52,906 nt of DNA from an uncultured Lachnospiraceae bacterium (lineage in GTDB: Bacteria > Bacillota > Clostridia > Lachnospirales > Lachnospiraceae): positions 1 to 52,906 of the forward strand of contig CASCGD010000009.1 of the NCBI GenBank assembly GCA_949132985.1, given 5' to 3'. Under the pieces are notes generated by a model that was given only the letters and a program-made list of their open reading frames with translations, ran no database searches and was not told the origin of the DNA. Shown here piece by piece: positions 25,458 to 33,943 of the stretch; position 1 is the first letter of the stretch, and each line of letters opens with the position of its first letter. A program made the position numbers and the translations under genes.

Positions 25458-28355
25458 TCAGTCGGTGAAGGTGTTCGCCGTCTGACCGACATTGGCTGCT
25501 TGTCCGTTGATGAGTTTATCCTCATCCTCCAGCTTAAAGTAATACTTTAAAATATCCGCGGATACGTCCGAGGCATTGTGGCTTGTATAGCCGTAAGCAA
25601 TGCGGGTAGCGATGGATATTTTCGGATTTTTGTAAGGCGCATACCCTACAAAGAGTGCATGGTTCGGACGGGTCGGCACCTGCTGGGCTGTTCCGGTTTT
25701 GCCCGCCACCTCCAAGGTATCAAAGTCGTTAAAGGAGCTTAAATCCTGTACCACCATGCGGTTTCCACTCTGGATCGCGTCCCATGTGGACGACGGGATG
25801 TCTGTCATCCGGCTCTTTATCTCCGGCTCGTAGCGTTCCAGCACATTGCCTTCCGCATCCGTCAGCTTGTTCAAAAGCGTATAGTCATACACGGTTCCTC
25901 GATTCGCCACTGCCGTCACATAGCGGGACAAAACAACGGTCGTATAATCGTGGTTACTCTGGCCGATGGCCGCCGTGATCGGAAATTCGGTAGCGATCTT
26001 CGGCTCGCTCTCCACCGTCTCAATGCCGGTTTTGTCACCAAGACCGTAGAGCTGCGCGTATTTTGTGATCTTCTCAATGCCGGAGGATTCCACATAACTG
26101 TCCCCCACCTGGGAAAACTGCCATCCCAGCTCGTAGAAATAGTAGTTGCAGGAATAGCGGATCGCCTCTGAGACGTTGATCTTTCCGTGTGTATAGCCGG
26201 GAAATGCCCAGCATTTCGGTCCATCCTCCACGCGCTCAAAGCGGCCTTTGTCCTGAATGAGCGTATTGGTATTGACGACACCCTCCGTAAGCCCAGCGGT
26301 GGCCGTCACCATCTTGAAGGTGGAACCTGGCGCGGTACGCTGCTGTGTCGCATTGTTGTAAAACGGCTGGGAGAGATCGCTGTTCAAAGCCGTAAAATAG
26401 GCGCTGTCCACCGTATTTGCAAGGCGATTGTTATCATAGCCGGGATAGGTAACGCATGCAAGGAGTTCCCCGGTCTGCACATCCGAGATGACACAGGAAC
26501 CGGTACACGGATCAAGCGCCAGCTGCGCCGGAGTAATCTCAAGCTGCTTGACGCGCTCCTTCAGGAAATCAAAAGGGCTTACCGCACCGCTTTTCAGCTG
26601 GGCAATCATCTCGTCGTCGTAATCTAAAACCTCCTGCTCATAGAGAATCAGGCAGATATCTACACCGTTGATCAGATTGTCCCGGAGCATATATTTATAA
26701 ACGCGCTTGTTAAAGCCGTCATTGTGCTTGAGCTGCTCCATGACATAGTCCACAAGTGCGTCGTAGAGCTCCTCGGAATCCGAATAGCCCTCCTTGGTCG
26801 GAAATTTCGTGATATCAAACCACTGCTCATTGATGACATGATAGAGATACTCCTGCAGGCTGATCGTATCATTTTTCCAAGCAATATAGGTCTCGTCATT
26901 CCAGTCTATTTTTGCGTTTACAATGATTTCGTCTTCCGTGAGCATCGTTAAAATATAGCTCATGTACATCTGCATGTCCTCGGAAAGATTCTCGTAAGCT
27001 GCCGGATTCGATTTCGTCAGCTCTTTTTTGATGTCCGAGAGCACGCTCTTTCTTCTTCCGCGAAATGCCTTGTAAACCTTTTTTTCAATGTCCGAGGCTT
27101 TTTTCGCGGAAAAATGGTTCATGTCAATCACGTTGTTGTTGAGCAGCGCATAGTAGACGTCATCGATCGGGATTTTGATGTCGGCGGCGCTGCTGGCCTC
27201 ATAGGTCTTCGCGTTTATGATCTTCGAGTAGACGATTCCGGCTATCTCCTGCTCCAGTAAATTGTAAACCGCCTTCTGCAAATCCATGTCGATGGAGAGG
27301 TAAACATTGTTTCCGGCCACCGGCTCCGTGCGTTCGATGGTCTCCAGCTCTTTGCCCAAATTATCGACATAGAGCTTTTCCTCACCCTTTTTCCCTTTCA
27401 GCTCCGTGTCCATGTACTGTTCAATACCGGATTTTCCAACCGTGTCAGTCCTTGCGTACTCGGAGCCTTCCTGATCGCCGCCAAAAGCGATAAATTCATC
27501 CTCGTCGATCTGCCCGGTATAGCCGATCAGATGCGCGAGATACTGGCTGTCGTTGTAGCGGCGGATCGTGTCCTCCGTGATCTCCACGCCCTGCAGCTCA
27601 TAGGCATGTTCACTGATAAAGGCAACTGTCTCATCGCTGACGTCTGAGGCAATTTTTGTCGCAATATATCTCTGGTAGCTGTTCTGCCGCATTTTGTAGC
27701 GGATGATTGCGATGCGGTAGACATCCTCCGTGCGATACTCTGCGGAAATGTCAAACACACCTTCCCCGCTCAGATATTCCATAATCTGCGTCGGCGTTGC
27801 CGCAGAGGTATCATAGCCCAGCTTTTCGCTGTAGCCCAGATCCTCGATTTTCGTCTCGCCGTAAATATCTGCGCGAAAACGCTGCAGTCGGATTCCGCTG
27901 ACCGTAAACTCGTAGCTTCCGTCCGACGTGAGCCTGATGGAAAAATCGTTGTCGATGGAATCGCCGTTGGCGTCAAGGGTGTGCAGAATCTGTGCGATAT
28001 CCTCGTTGATGGATCGGTTTTTTACCTGGAAGGCTTTCAGCTTTCCCTCGCTGCTGTAGGTACCGTTGTCCTCGATGGTGATGCCGTAGGCAAGCTCGTT
28101 GTAAGCGATAAGTTTGCCGTTGCGGTCATAAATGTTGCCCCGTGTGCTGTTTAAGCTGCGGGTCTTGATGACGCGCATCAGATACTCGGACTGGCTGTCT
28201 GCGCCGCCTACGATCTGAAGCTGAAACAGCCGCAGAAGCAGAACGCCTGACATACATACAAATAAAATAGCCAAAAACAAAATACGAGATTTAAATATCT
28301 GTCTGATAAAATTTCTAACACGTTTAAACAAACTTCGCAGCACTCCTTCGCTCAA
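25458..28355 (-). CDS. mrdA: Penicillin-binding protein 2 with large insertion
   Basis: Class B PBP: transpeptidase partner of RodA in elongation. It has one membrane segment (about 24-46), a dimerisation part from RSLNSTRGNIYDRNG, and the catalytic motifs Ser678-Thr-Phe-Lys681 (TAPGSTFKMV), Ser735-Cys-Asn737 and Lys886-Thr-Gly (AGKTGTAQQ). The 965 residues greatly exceed the usual 600-700. About 240 residues (371-612) lie between SIDMDLQKAVYNLLEQE and LDPCTGSCVISDVQTGE, which are normally nearly adjacent. The insert is charged, rich in Asp, Tyr and Lys and probably helical. The start is uncertain: TTG 28355 overlaps mreD by 32 bases; TTG 28331, ten bases after AAGGAG, is also plausible. Confidence 0.9.
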   Translation of the reverse strand: MSEGVLRSLFKRVRNFIRQIFKSRILFLAILFVCMSGVLLLRLFQLQIVGGADSQSEYLMRVIKTRSLNSTRGNIYDRNGKLIAYNELAYGITIEDNGTYSSEGKLKAFQVKNRSINEDIAQILHTLDANGDSIDNDFSIRLTSDGSYEFTVSGIRLQRFRADIYGETKIEDLGYSEKLGYDTSAATPTQIMEYLSGEGVFDISAEYRTEDVYRIAIIRYKMRQNSYQRYIATKIASDVSDETVAFISEHAYELQGVEITEDTIRRYNDSQYLAHLIGYTGQIDEDEFIAFGGDQEGSEYARTDTVGKSGIEQYMDTELKGKKGEEKLYVDNLGKELETIERTEPVAGNNVYLSIDMDLQKAVYNLLEQEIAGIVYSKIINAKTYEASSAADIKIPIDDVYYALLNNNVIDMNHFSAKKASDIEKKVYKAFRGRRKSVLSDIKKELTKSNPAAYENLSEDMQMYMSYILTMLTEDEIIVNAKIDWNDETYIAWKNDTISLQEYLYHVINEQWFDITKFPTKEGYSDSEELYDALVDYVMEQLKHNDGFNKRVYKYMLRDNLINGVDICLILYEQEVLDYDDEMIAQLKSGAVSPFDFLKERVKQLEITPAQLALDPCTGSCVISDVQTGELLACVTYPGYDNNRLANTVDSAYFTALNSDLSQPFYNNATQQRTAPGSTFKMVTATAGLTEGVVNTNTLIQDKGRFERVEDGPKCWAFPGYTHGKINVSEAIRYSCNYYFYELGWQFSQVGDSYVESSGIEKITKYAQLYGLGDKTGIETVESEPKIATEFPITAAIGQSNHDYTTVVLSRYVTAVANRGTVYDYTLLNKLTDAEGNVLERYEPEIKSRMTDIPSSTWDAIQSGNRMVVQDLSSFNDFDTLEVAGKTGTAQQVPTRPNHALFVGYAPYKNPKISIATRIAYGYTSHNASDVSADILKYYFKLEDEDKLINGQAANVGQTANTFTD

Positions 28356-28842
28356 TCTCTTCCAGACGGCGGTTGACCTTCAATATGATGAAATAGAGAA
28401 TAATCATCATAAGCAGGGTGTACACCATCTCCGGAAGAATCACATGTGACAGGTAGTATGGAAACTTCAGCCTGTTTCGAAACAGAAACAGGAAGAAGTA
28501 AATGGCAAAATTATACACAAAATCGCTCGCCGCCACGAGAACCATCGGAAGCTTGAAATCCTCGGGAAAAAACAGCTTCCGAAAAAAACCGTTTAAGTAT
28601 CCGATGTACATGAAAAGCAGCGCGTAGCCGCCCAGAATATGTGCGTAAAAAATATCCAGGCACGCACCGCATAACAGGCCGATATACATGCCCTCCTTTT
28701 TTCCCCTCATGAAGCCGAAGGAGGCTGTCACGATAATTAAAAGGTTCGGTGCAACGGTCAAAAATGAAATTGACTGAAACAGTGTTGTCTGCAACACAAA
28801 GCAGACGAGCACGATTAAAAATACCGTAATTTTCCGGAGCAT
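28324..28842 (-). CDS. mreD: Rod-shape protein MreD
   Basis: Polytopic membrane component of the elongasome. The 172-residue protein has about five hydrophobic segments and the typical MreD pattern TLFQSISFLTVAPNLLIIVT followed by FGFMRGKKEGMYIGLLCG and DIFYAHILGGYAL. It lies six bases downstream of mreC and its 3' end overlaps the PBP2 start. Sequence conservation in the family is low, so the call rests on pattern and position. Confidence 0.9.
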   Translation of the reverse strand: MLRKITVFLIVLVCFVLQTTLFQSISFLTVAPNLLIIVTASFGFMRGKKEGMYIGLLCGACLDIFYAHILGGYALLFMYIGYLNGFFRKLFFPEDFKLPMVLVAASDFVYNFAIYFFLFLFRNRLKFPYYLSHVILPEMVYTLLMMIILYFIILKVNRRLEEIERRSAAKFV

Positions 28843-28848
28843 AAAACC

Positions 28849-29727
28849 CTACTCTTTCTCCACGGTTTCTGTCGTGGTCTTTAAGTCAGTGATCACCAGC
28901 ACATGCTTGATGTGTTCAAAATCCACCACTGGCGTGATCAGGCCGGATTTGGTCAGATTGTTGGAGTTGACATGTATCTCGCTGATGTAACCGATCAAAA
29001 GTCCCTGCACATAGTCGGGGCTGATATAGGAGGTCACAACCTGATCGCCCACGGACACCTTTCCGCCCGTATCTTTTAAGCTGGAAAAGGTGATCATCTG
29101 CCGCTCATCCATCATCTGTAAATCACCGCTTACGACACAGTAATCCGAGGTGGAGAGCACCATACCGCTGACGCTGCTGGTATCATCCACGATGGCACGC
29201 ACCTTCGCATAGTTTGCGCCCACCTCCGTGATGATGCCCGCCAGACCGCTTCCGGTGATGACGTTCATGCCCACTGCGACGCCGTCGGCTTCCCCCTTGT
29301 CGATCAAAAAAGTGTCAAACCAGTTTCCCGGGTCCTTGCTGATCACGCTGGCCGGAAGCTTTTTGTATTCGGAGTAGCTTTTTTCAAGCTCCGCAAGCTC
29401 GCGGATATCCTCCGTGTCATACTGCGAAAGTTTCAGGGCATTCAGCTCCTCCGTCAGAGCATCCACCTGGCTTTTAAGCGCCTCGTTCTCACTCATGACA
29501 TTCCGCAGTGAGGAAAGCTCATGGGTCTTGTCCGAAATCCAGTTTCCGACCTCGGTGAGTCCGCGCTGCATCGGAATAAATACATAACTCGCCGCCGTCC
29601 CCACAGGGCCGGCCGTCCAGCCGAGGGTGAAGCTGCCCAGCATGAGCAGAAAACACACAAGGGTCAGCATAAGCAATACATATTTTGCAGGAATATTTTT
29701 TTTGTTTTTCCGTCTTCCTCGCGCCAT
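28849..29727 (-). CDS. mreC: Rod-shape protein MreC
   Basis: Bitopic scaffold protein linking MreB to PBP2. The 292 residues have a basic N-terminus, one membrane segment (about 17-38), a coiled coil (about 70-115; NEALKSQVDALTEELNAL) and a beta-rich domain. DPGNWFDTFLIDKGEADGV, GLAGIITEVGANYAKVRAI and DYVQGLLIGYI are typical. It lies 16 bases downstream of mreB in the standard order. Confidence 0.95.
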   Translation of the reverse strand: MARGRRKNKKNIPAKYVLLMLTLVCFLLMLGSFTLGWTAGPVGTAASYVFIPMQRGLTEVGNWISDKTHELSSLRNVMSENEALKSQVDALTEELNALKLSQYDTEDIRELAELEKSYSEYKKLPASVISKDPGNWFDTFLIDKGEADGVAVGMNVITGSGLAGIITEVGANYAKVRAIVDDTSSVSGMVLSTSDYCVVSGDLQMMDERQMITFSSLKDTGGKVSVGDQVVTSYISPDYVQGLLIGYISEIHVNSNNLTKSGLITPVVDFEHIKHVLVITDLKTTTETVEKE

Positions 29728-29743
29728 TCTAATCTAATATCCT

Positions 29744-30760
29744 TTATATATAAATCTTTTCCTTGAGTGCGTATGCAAGGTGCCTGAACTTGGTGTCGCT
29801 CACCAGCTTCACCAGTCCCCTTGCCACGCATTCCTCCGGGTCCTCACACGTATTGACCTTAATGCCTGTGGTTGTGGCAAAAAGCTCGTCGAGCTTGGGA
29901 ATCCTTGAGGAGCCTCCGGTCATATAGATACCCGCGTGGATGATATCCCGCGCCAGCTCCGGCGGAGTGTGCTCCAGCGTCATCTTAATAGAGCTGCATA
30001 TATCGTTCAGATCGGTCTGCATCGCCTCGTGAACCTGTGCGGCAGTAATCTCCATCTCGATGGGAAGCCCGCTCACCACGTCCCGTCCGACAATTGTCAT
30101 GGTCTCCTCGCTTCCGGGAAGGGCGCAGCCAATGGATTCCTTGAGAGCGCAGGCGGTCTTTTTCCCGATCAGAAGGTTGTTTTGCTTGCGTACATGGGAA
30201 ATGATGGATTCGTCAAGCTGATTGCCGCCGAAATGCAGCAGACTGCTTAAAACCAGTCCTCCAAGTGAGATAATGGAAATTTCCGTCGTGTCCGCGCCGA
30301 TATCCACCACCATGACTCCCGTCGGCTCGTTGACGTCAAGACCAAGCCCAACCGCGTCCGCAATGGGCTTCTCACACACCTGTACGAGCCTCGGCTTTGC
30401 CTTACTCTTATAAAACATATCAAAAAACGCCTTCTTCTCCACCTCCGTAATATCAGTGGGTACGGCAACAATGAACTCTGCGCCCCGCAGCTTACCCTTT
30501 GTGTTTTTCTCCAGAAATTCAAAAATCATGGTTTGAAGAAAATTGTACTCCGCGATGACACCGCTCACCACCGGGAAGGATACCTGTATACTCTCCGGTG
30601 CCTTCTCATACATGGCATATGCCGCGTCTCCGTAGGCATACAGCTGATTTTTATTTACGATTGCAACGGTGTTCTTCTCGTTCAAAATCGTTCCGGTGGA
30701 TTTGCAGAATACCTTCAAATTTGTGGTTCCCAAGTCGATTCCGTATACATTGCTGCTCAT
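29744..30760 (-). CDS. mreB: Actin-like cell-shape protein MreB/Mbl
   Basis: ATP-dependent actin homologue that guides lateral wall synthesis. The 338 residues contain the phosphate-binding YGIDLGTTNLKVF, the second phosphate loop VVDIGADTTEISIISLGG and the adenosine motif IYMTGGSSRIPKLDEL. The connecting motif region CEKPIADAVGLGLDV is also present. Length is normal. It follows radC by 12 bases and begins the mreBCD-PBP2-min series. Whether it is MreB or the Mbl paralogue cannot be decided from the window. Confidence 0.95.
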   Translation of the reverse strand: MSSNVYGIDLGTTNLKVFCKSTGTILNEKNTVAIVNKNQLYAYGDAAYAMYEKAPESIQVSFPVVSGVIAEYNFLQTMIFEFLEKNTKGKLRGAEFIVAVPTDITEVEKKAFFDMFYKSKAKPRLVQVCEKPIADAVGLGLDVNEPTGVMVVDIGADTTEISIISLGGLVLSSLLHFGGNQLDESIISHVRKQNNLLIGKKTACALKESIGCALPGSEETMTIVGRDVVSGLPIEMEITAAQVHEAMQTDLNDICSSIKMTLEHTPPELARDIIHAGIYMTGGSSRIPKLDELFATTTGIKVNTCEDPEECVARGLVKLVSDTKFRHLAYALKEKIYI

Positions 30761-30772
30761 AAGTGTTCTCTC

Positions 30773-31534
30773 CTAAACTAAAATCTGTTTGTTTTCCCGG
30801 AAGCTGTAATAATTATTATCCCCAATAATTATGTGGTCAGACAGCTCAATCTCCAAAAGCTTTCCGCACTCCATGACGCGCTGCGTCAGCCGTGCATCGT
30901 CCCTGCTTGGCGTCGGGTCCCCGCTGGGATGGTTGTGCAGAAGGATGATGGCTGTGGCCCGCTGCCTCAAGGCGCACATAAAAATATCCCGGGGAGAACC
31001 GAACACGCTGTGCGCGCTCCCCGTTGCGATCTGTGCGGCACCGATCAGATGGCATTTGATATCAAACATGGCAATCAGAAGCTGCTCCGCCGCTTCATGT
31101 CTGAGCCGCTCCATAAAATAGGATGCCACCGACTCCGGGTCCGAAAGACATACCCTGTCCCTGCGGTTCGCCTGGGCAATCCTGCGGGAGAGTTCCGCCG
31201 CGCACTTGAGCCGGATCGCTTTCACCTTGCCTACGCCTTCAAAGGTCTGCAGCTCCTCAAGCGACAGGTCGTAGAGGTTTAACAGTCCCCTTTCACCTGC
31301 CTGTAAAATATTTTGTGCGAGCTCTACGGCATTCAGCCGCCGGCTGCCGCTCTTTAAAATAACGGCAACAAGCTCCGCATCTGAGAGTGCCTGCGGACCT
31401 GCCTGCAGGCATTTTTCGTAAGGGCGTTCCGACACCGGAAGCTCCTTTGCTGTAAAATGATTTATCACATGGCCTCTTTTCCGCTCTCTCCCCAAAACGG
31501 CATGTCCCATGCGCCTTTCTTGTGACCGGTTCAT
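30773..31534 (-). CDS. radC: RadC/YsxA-family JAMM-domain protein
   Basis: Predicted metal-dependent JAB1/MPN-fold protein; despite its name a repair role is not established. An N-terminal helix-hairpin-helix part (LQTFEGVGKVKAIRLKCAAE) precedes the JAMM motif ILLHNHPSGDPTPSRDD. KELPVSERPYEKCLQAGPQA is the usual N-terminal block. The start is uncertain: 31534 is the longest, while a GTG giving VINHFTAKELPV would be closer to family length. It is immediately upstream of mreB, the conserved Firmicutes order. Confidence 0.93.
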   Translation of the reverse strand: MNRSQERRMGHAVLGRERKRGHVINHFTAKELPVSERPYEKCLQAGPQALSDAELVAVILKSGSRRLNAVELAQNILQAGERGLLNLYDLSLEELQTFEGVGKVKAIRLKCAAELSRRIAQANRRDRVCLSDPESVASYFMERLRHEAAEQLLIAMFDIKCHLIGAAQIATGSAHSVFGSPRDIFMCALRQRATAIILLHNHPSGDPTPSRDDARLTQRVMECGKLLEIELSDHIIIGDNNYYSFRENKQILV

Positions 31535-31570
31535 CCCTCTTACAAAAAATGGCTGAACTGGTGTCGTTTT

Positions 31571-31599
31571 ATTCTAACACATCAGGTCTTTATTAACAA
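31571..31599 (-). promoter_or_regulatory. Candidate promoter of the radC-mre-min operon
   Basis: On the minus strand TTGTTA (31599-31594), 17 bases, TAGAAT (31576-31571). The -10 contains the stop codon of the upstream PLP-enzyme gene, and the radC start lies about 37 bases further on. It would give the shape operon its own promoter. Confidence 0.55.
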
Positions 31600-32878
31600 G
31601 GTTGTGAATGTAAAGTTTTTCTAAAGACATCAGAATCCCGAATTTTGCGTGATGCCATGTCAGCCCGCCCTGGAAATATACGTTGTAGGGTTCCCGCAGC
31701 GGCCCGTCTGCGGAAAGCTCGATGGAGGACCCCTGGACAAACGCTCCTGCCGCCATGATTACTTTACTGTCGTACCCCGGCATATCCCACGGCTCCGGCG
31801 TAACATAGCTGTCCACCGGAGCCCCTGCCTGAATGCCTTCGCAGAAAGCGCAGAGTCTCTCCGGTGTTTCCAGGGCGATGGCCTGAATGATGTCGTGCCT
31901 TGGTTCGGAGCCATCCGGCAGTACGCGAAAGCCCAGCCTCTCGTACAGGTTCGCCGCAAAGATCGCGCCCTTTAAGGCACCTGCGACAACGTTTGGAGCG
32001 AAAAACAGGCCCTGATAAAACGACTGGATCACACCGAGAGACGCGCCCACCTCCTTTCCGAGTCCCGGTGAGGTAAGCCTGTAGGCTGCGTTTTCTACAC
32101 ATTCTTTTGTGCCTGCGATGTAGCCGCCGATGGGGGCAAGCCCGCCGCCCGGATTTTTGATAAGAGAGCCTACCACCATGTCCGCGCCCACGTCACTCGG
32201 CTCTTCCGTTTCCACAAACTCGCCGTAGCAGTTGTCTACCATGCAGATGACGTCCGGCTTGATGGACTTTACAAAGGCAATCAGCTCTCCGATCTGAGCC
32301 ACAGAGAGGGTTTTTCGCATGAGATAGCCCTTGGAGCGCTGAATCGTCACAAGCCTTGTCCGATCGTTTATTGCCTGTCGGATACCATCGTAGTCGATGC
32401 GTTTGTCCGGCAAAAACTCCACCTGGCGGTAGGTGACGCCATACTCTGCCAGCGAGCCTTTGGACGGACGGATGCCGATGACCTCCTCCAGCGTATCGTA
32501 AGGCTTTCCCACCGGGGAGAGCAGCTCGTCGCCGGGGCGAAGGTTTGACATAAGTGCCAATGCCAGCGCGTGGGTACCGCAGGTGATCTGCGGGCGCACC
32601 AGTGCATCCCTTGTGTGGAAGACGTCGGCGTAGACGCGCTCCAGCGTATCGCGCCCCAGATCATTGTAGCCGTAGCCGCTTGTGGCGTTAAAGCATTCTG
32701 CACTCACCCGGTTTTTCTGCATCGCCGCGATAATCTTCATCTGGTTATACTCCGCAACCGCATCGATAGCCGCGAAGCGCCCGGCCAGTTCCCGTTCAAT
32801 TTTTTCTCCATAGTTAAATACCGGCTCCTCTATGCCCATCCGCGCATATGCCGCTTTTAAATCAAACACTCGTTCCAT
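31574..32878 (-). CDS. Methionine gamma-lyase-like PLP enzyme (YnbB family)
   Basis: Fold-type I PLP protein of the family annotated as methionine gamma-lyase-like or aluminium-resistance protein. The 434 residues include SGYGYNDLGRDTLERVYADV, VRPQITCGTHALALALMSNL and the probable cofactor-binding Lys in VVGSLIKNPGGGLAPIGGYI. DVICMVDNCYGEFVE supplies the Asp that contacts the pyridine nitrogen. The reaction in vivo is unknown; a C-S lyase is inferred from the family. Its ATG directly follows the TAA of miaA, so the two are translated together. Confidence 0.9.
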   Translation of the reverse strand: MERVFDLKAAYARMGIEEPVFNYGEKIERELAGRFAAIDAVAEYNQMKIIAAMQKNRVSAECFNATSGYGYNDLGRDTLERVYADVFHTRDALVRPQITCGTHALALALMSNLRPGDELLSPVGKPYDTLEEVIGIRPSKGSLAEYGVTYRQVEFLPDKRIDYDGIRQAINDRTRLVTIQRSKGYLMRKTLSVAQIGELIAFVKSIKPDVICMVDNCYGEFVETEEPSDVGADMVVGSLIKNPGGGLAPIGGYIAGTKECVENAAYRLTSPGLGKEVGASLGVIQSFYQGLFFAPNVVAGALKGAIFAANLYERLGFRVLPDGSEPRHDIIQAIALETPERLCAFCEGIQAGAPVDSYVTPEPWDMPGYDSKVIMAAGAFVQGSSIELSADGPLREPYNVYFQGGLTWHHAKFGILMSLEKLYIHNLVNKDLMC

Positions 32879-33829
32879 TTACTGCAACCCCCGCTCTTCT
32901 ATTATTTCCAATATATAAGATAATATTTTTTCCTTGTCGTAATCAAAGGCTGATTTGTCGATCCAGATCACATCCCGCTCCCGCTTGAACCATGTGAGCT
33001 GGCGCTTCGCAAAATGGCGGGTGTCCCGCTTGATAATGCGCACCGCCTCAGCCAGGGAATACTCGCCGTCCAGATAGCCGAAGATCTCCTTGTAGCCAAG
33101 CCCCTGCATCGACACCATATCTCTCGTACAGCCCATGCTTCTGAGCTTTTTTACCTCGTCAAGCAGCCCCAGCTCCATCATGGTATCTACACGGGCATCG
33201 ATGCGCGCATAGAGCCGTTCTCTTGCGTCCGTCAATACAAAATAGGCGAAGCCGTAGGGAGAGGATCTGGCCCGCTCCCGCTCATTGTGCAGTGAGATCG
33301 GCGTGCCGGTTTTTTCATAAAATTCCAGCGCCCGGATGACGCGTTTGATGTTATTGGCGTGAATCTCCTCCGCCGCTTTCGGGTCCACCGCCGCCAGACG
33401 GGCGTGAAGCGCCGGAGCGCCTTCGGCCCTTGCGATGGATTCATATTTTTCCCGCAGCGCGGGATCGGACGCCTCGCTTGTAAAATCAATGTCGTAAAGA
33501 AGCGCCTGGATGTAGAAGCCCGTGCCGCCCACCACAAGCGGCAGACGGTTTTTGTTCCAGAGCCGTTTCATTGCCGCCTTTGCATCCTGTTGAAAGCGAA
33601 CCACATGAAACTCCTCCTGCGGCTCGTACACATCCACAAGGTCATGCTCCACGCCCTGCATCTCCTCCGGCGTAATCTTCGCGGAGCCGATATCCATATA
33701 TTTGTACACCTGCATCGAGTCCGCCGAGATAATCCCGGTATTCAGCTTTTTCGCCAGCGCAATCGAAAGCGCCGTTTTTCCCACTGCCGTAGGACCAGTC
33801 AGAATCACTACATTTTTTTTCTTCATCAT
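32879..33829 (-). CDS. miaA: tRNA dimethylallyltransferase
   Basis: Adds a dimethylallyl group to N6 of A37 in tRNAs reading UNN codons. The 316 residues show the P-loop LTGPTAVGKTALSIALA, the catalytic DSMQVYKYMDIGSAK, LVVGGTGFYIQALLY and FAKRQLTWFKRE motifs. It lies between mutL and the YnbB-family gene; mutS-mutL-miaA is a conserved order. The 114 bases between it and mutL show no gene or clear structure. Confidence 0.96.
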   Translation of the reverse strand: MMKKKNVVILTGPTAVGKTALSIALAKKLNTGIISADSMQVYKYMDIGSAKITPEEMQGVEHDLVDVYEPQEEFHVVRFQQDAKAAMKRLWNKNRLPLVVGGTGFYIQALLYDIDFTSEASDPALREKYESIARAEGAPALHARLAAVDPKAAEEIHANNIKRVIRALEFYEKTGTPISLHNERERARSSPYGFAYFVLTDARERLYARIDARVDTMMELGLLDEVKKLRSMGCTRDMVSMQGLGYKEIFGYLDGEYSLAEAVRIIKRDTRHFAKRQLTWFKRERDVIWIDKSAFDYDKEKILSYILEIIEERGLQ

Positions 33830-33943
33830 TAATATACCTTATTTATTTTTTTACAGGCATTTATTTCCAATTTTTCACCTGGCATTGCGTTTACCAGCCG
33901 CCTTAGGGCAGTCTGGCCAAAAAGCCAAATCAAAAAAGTTAAA

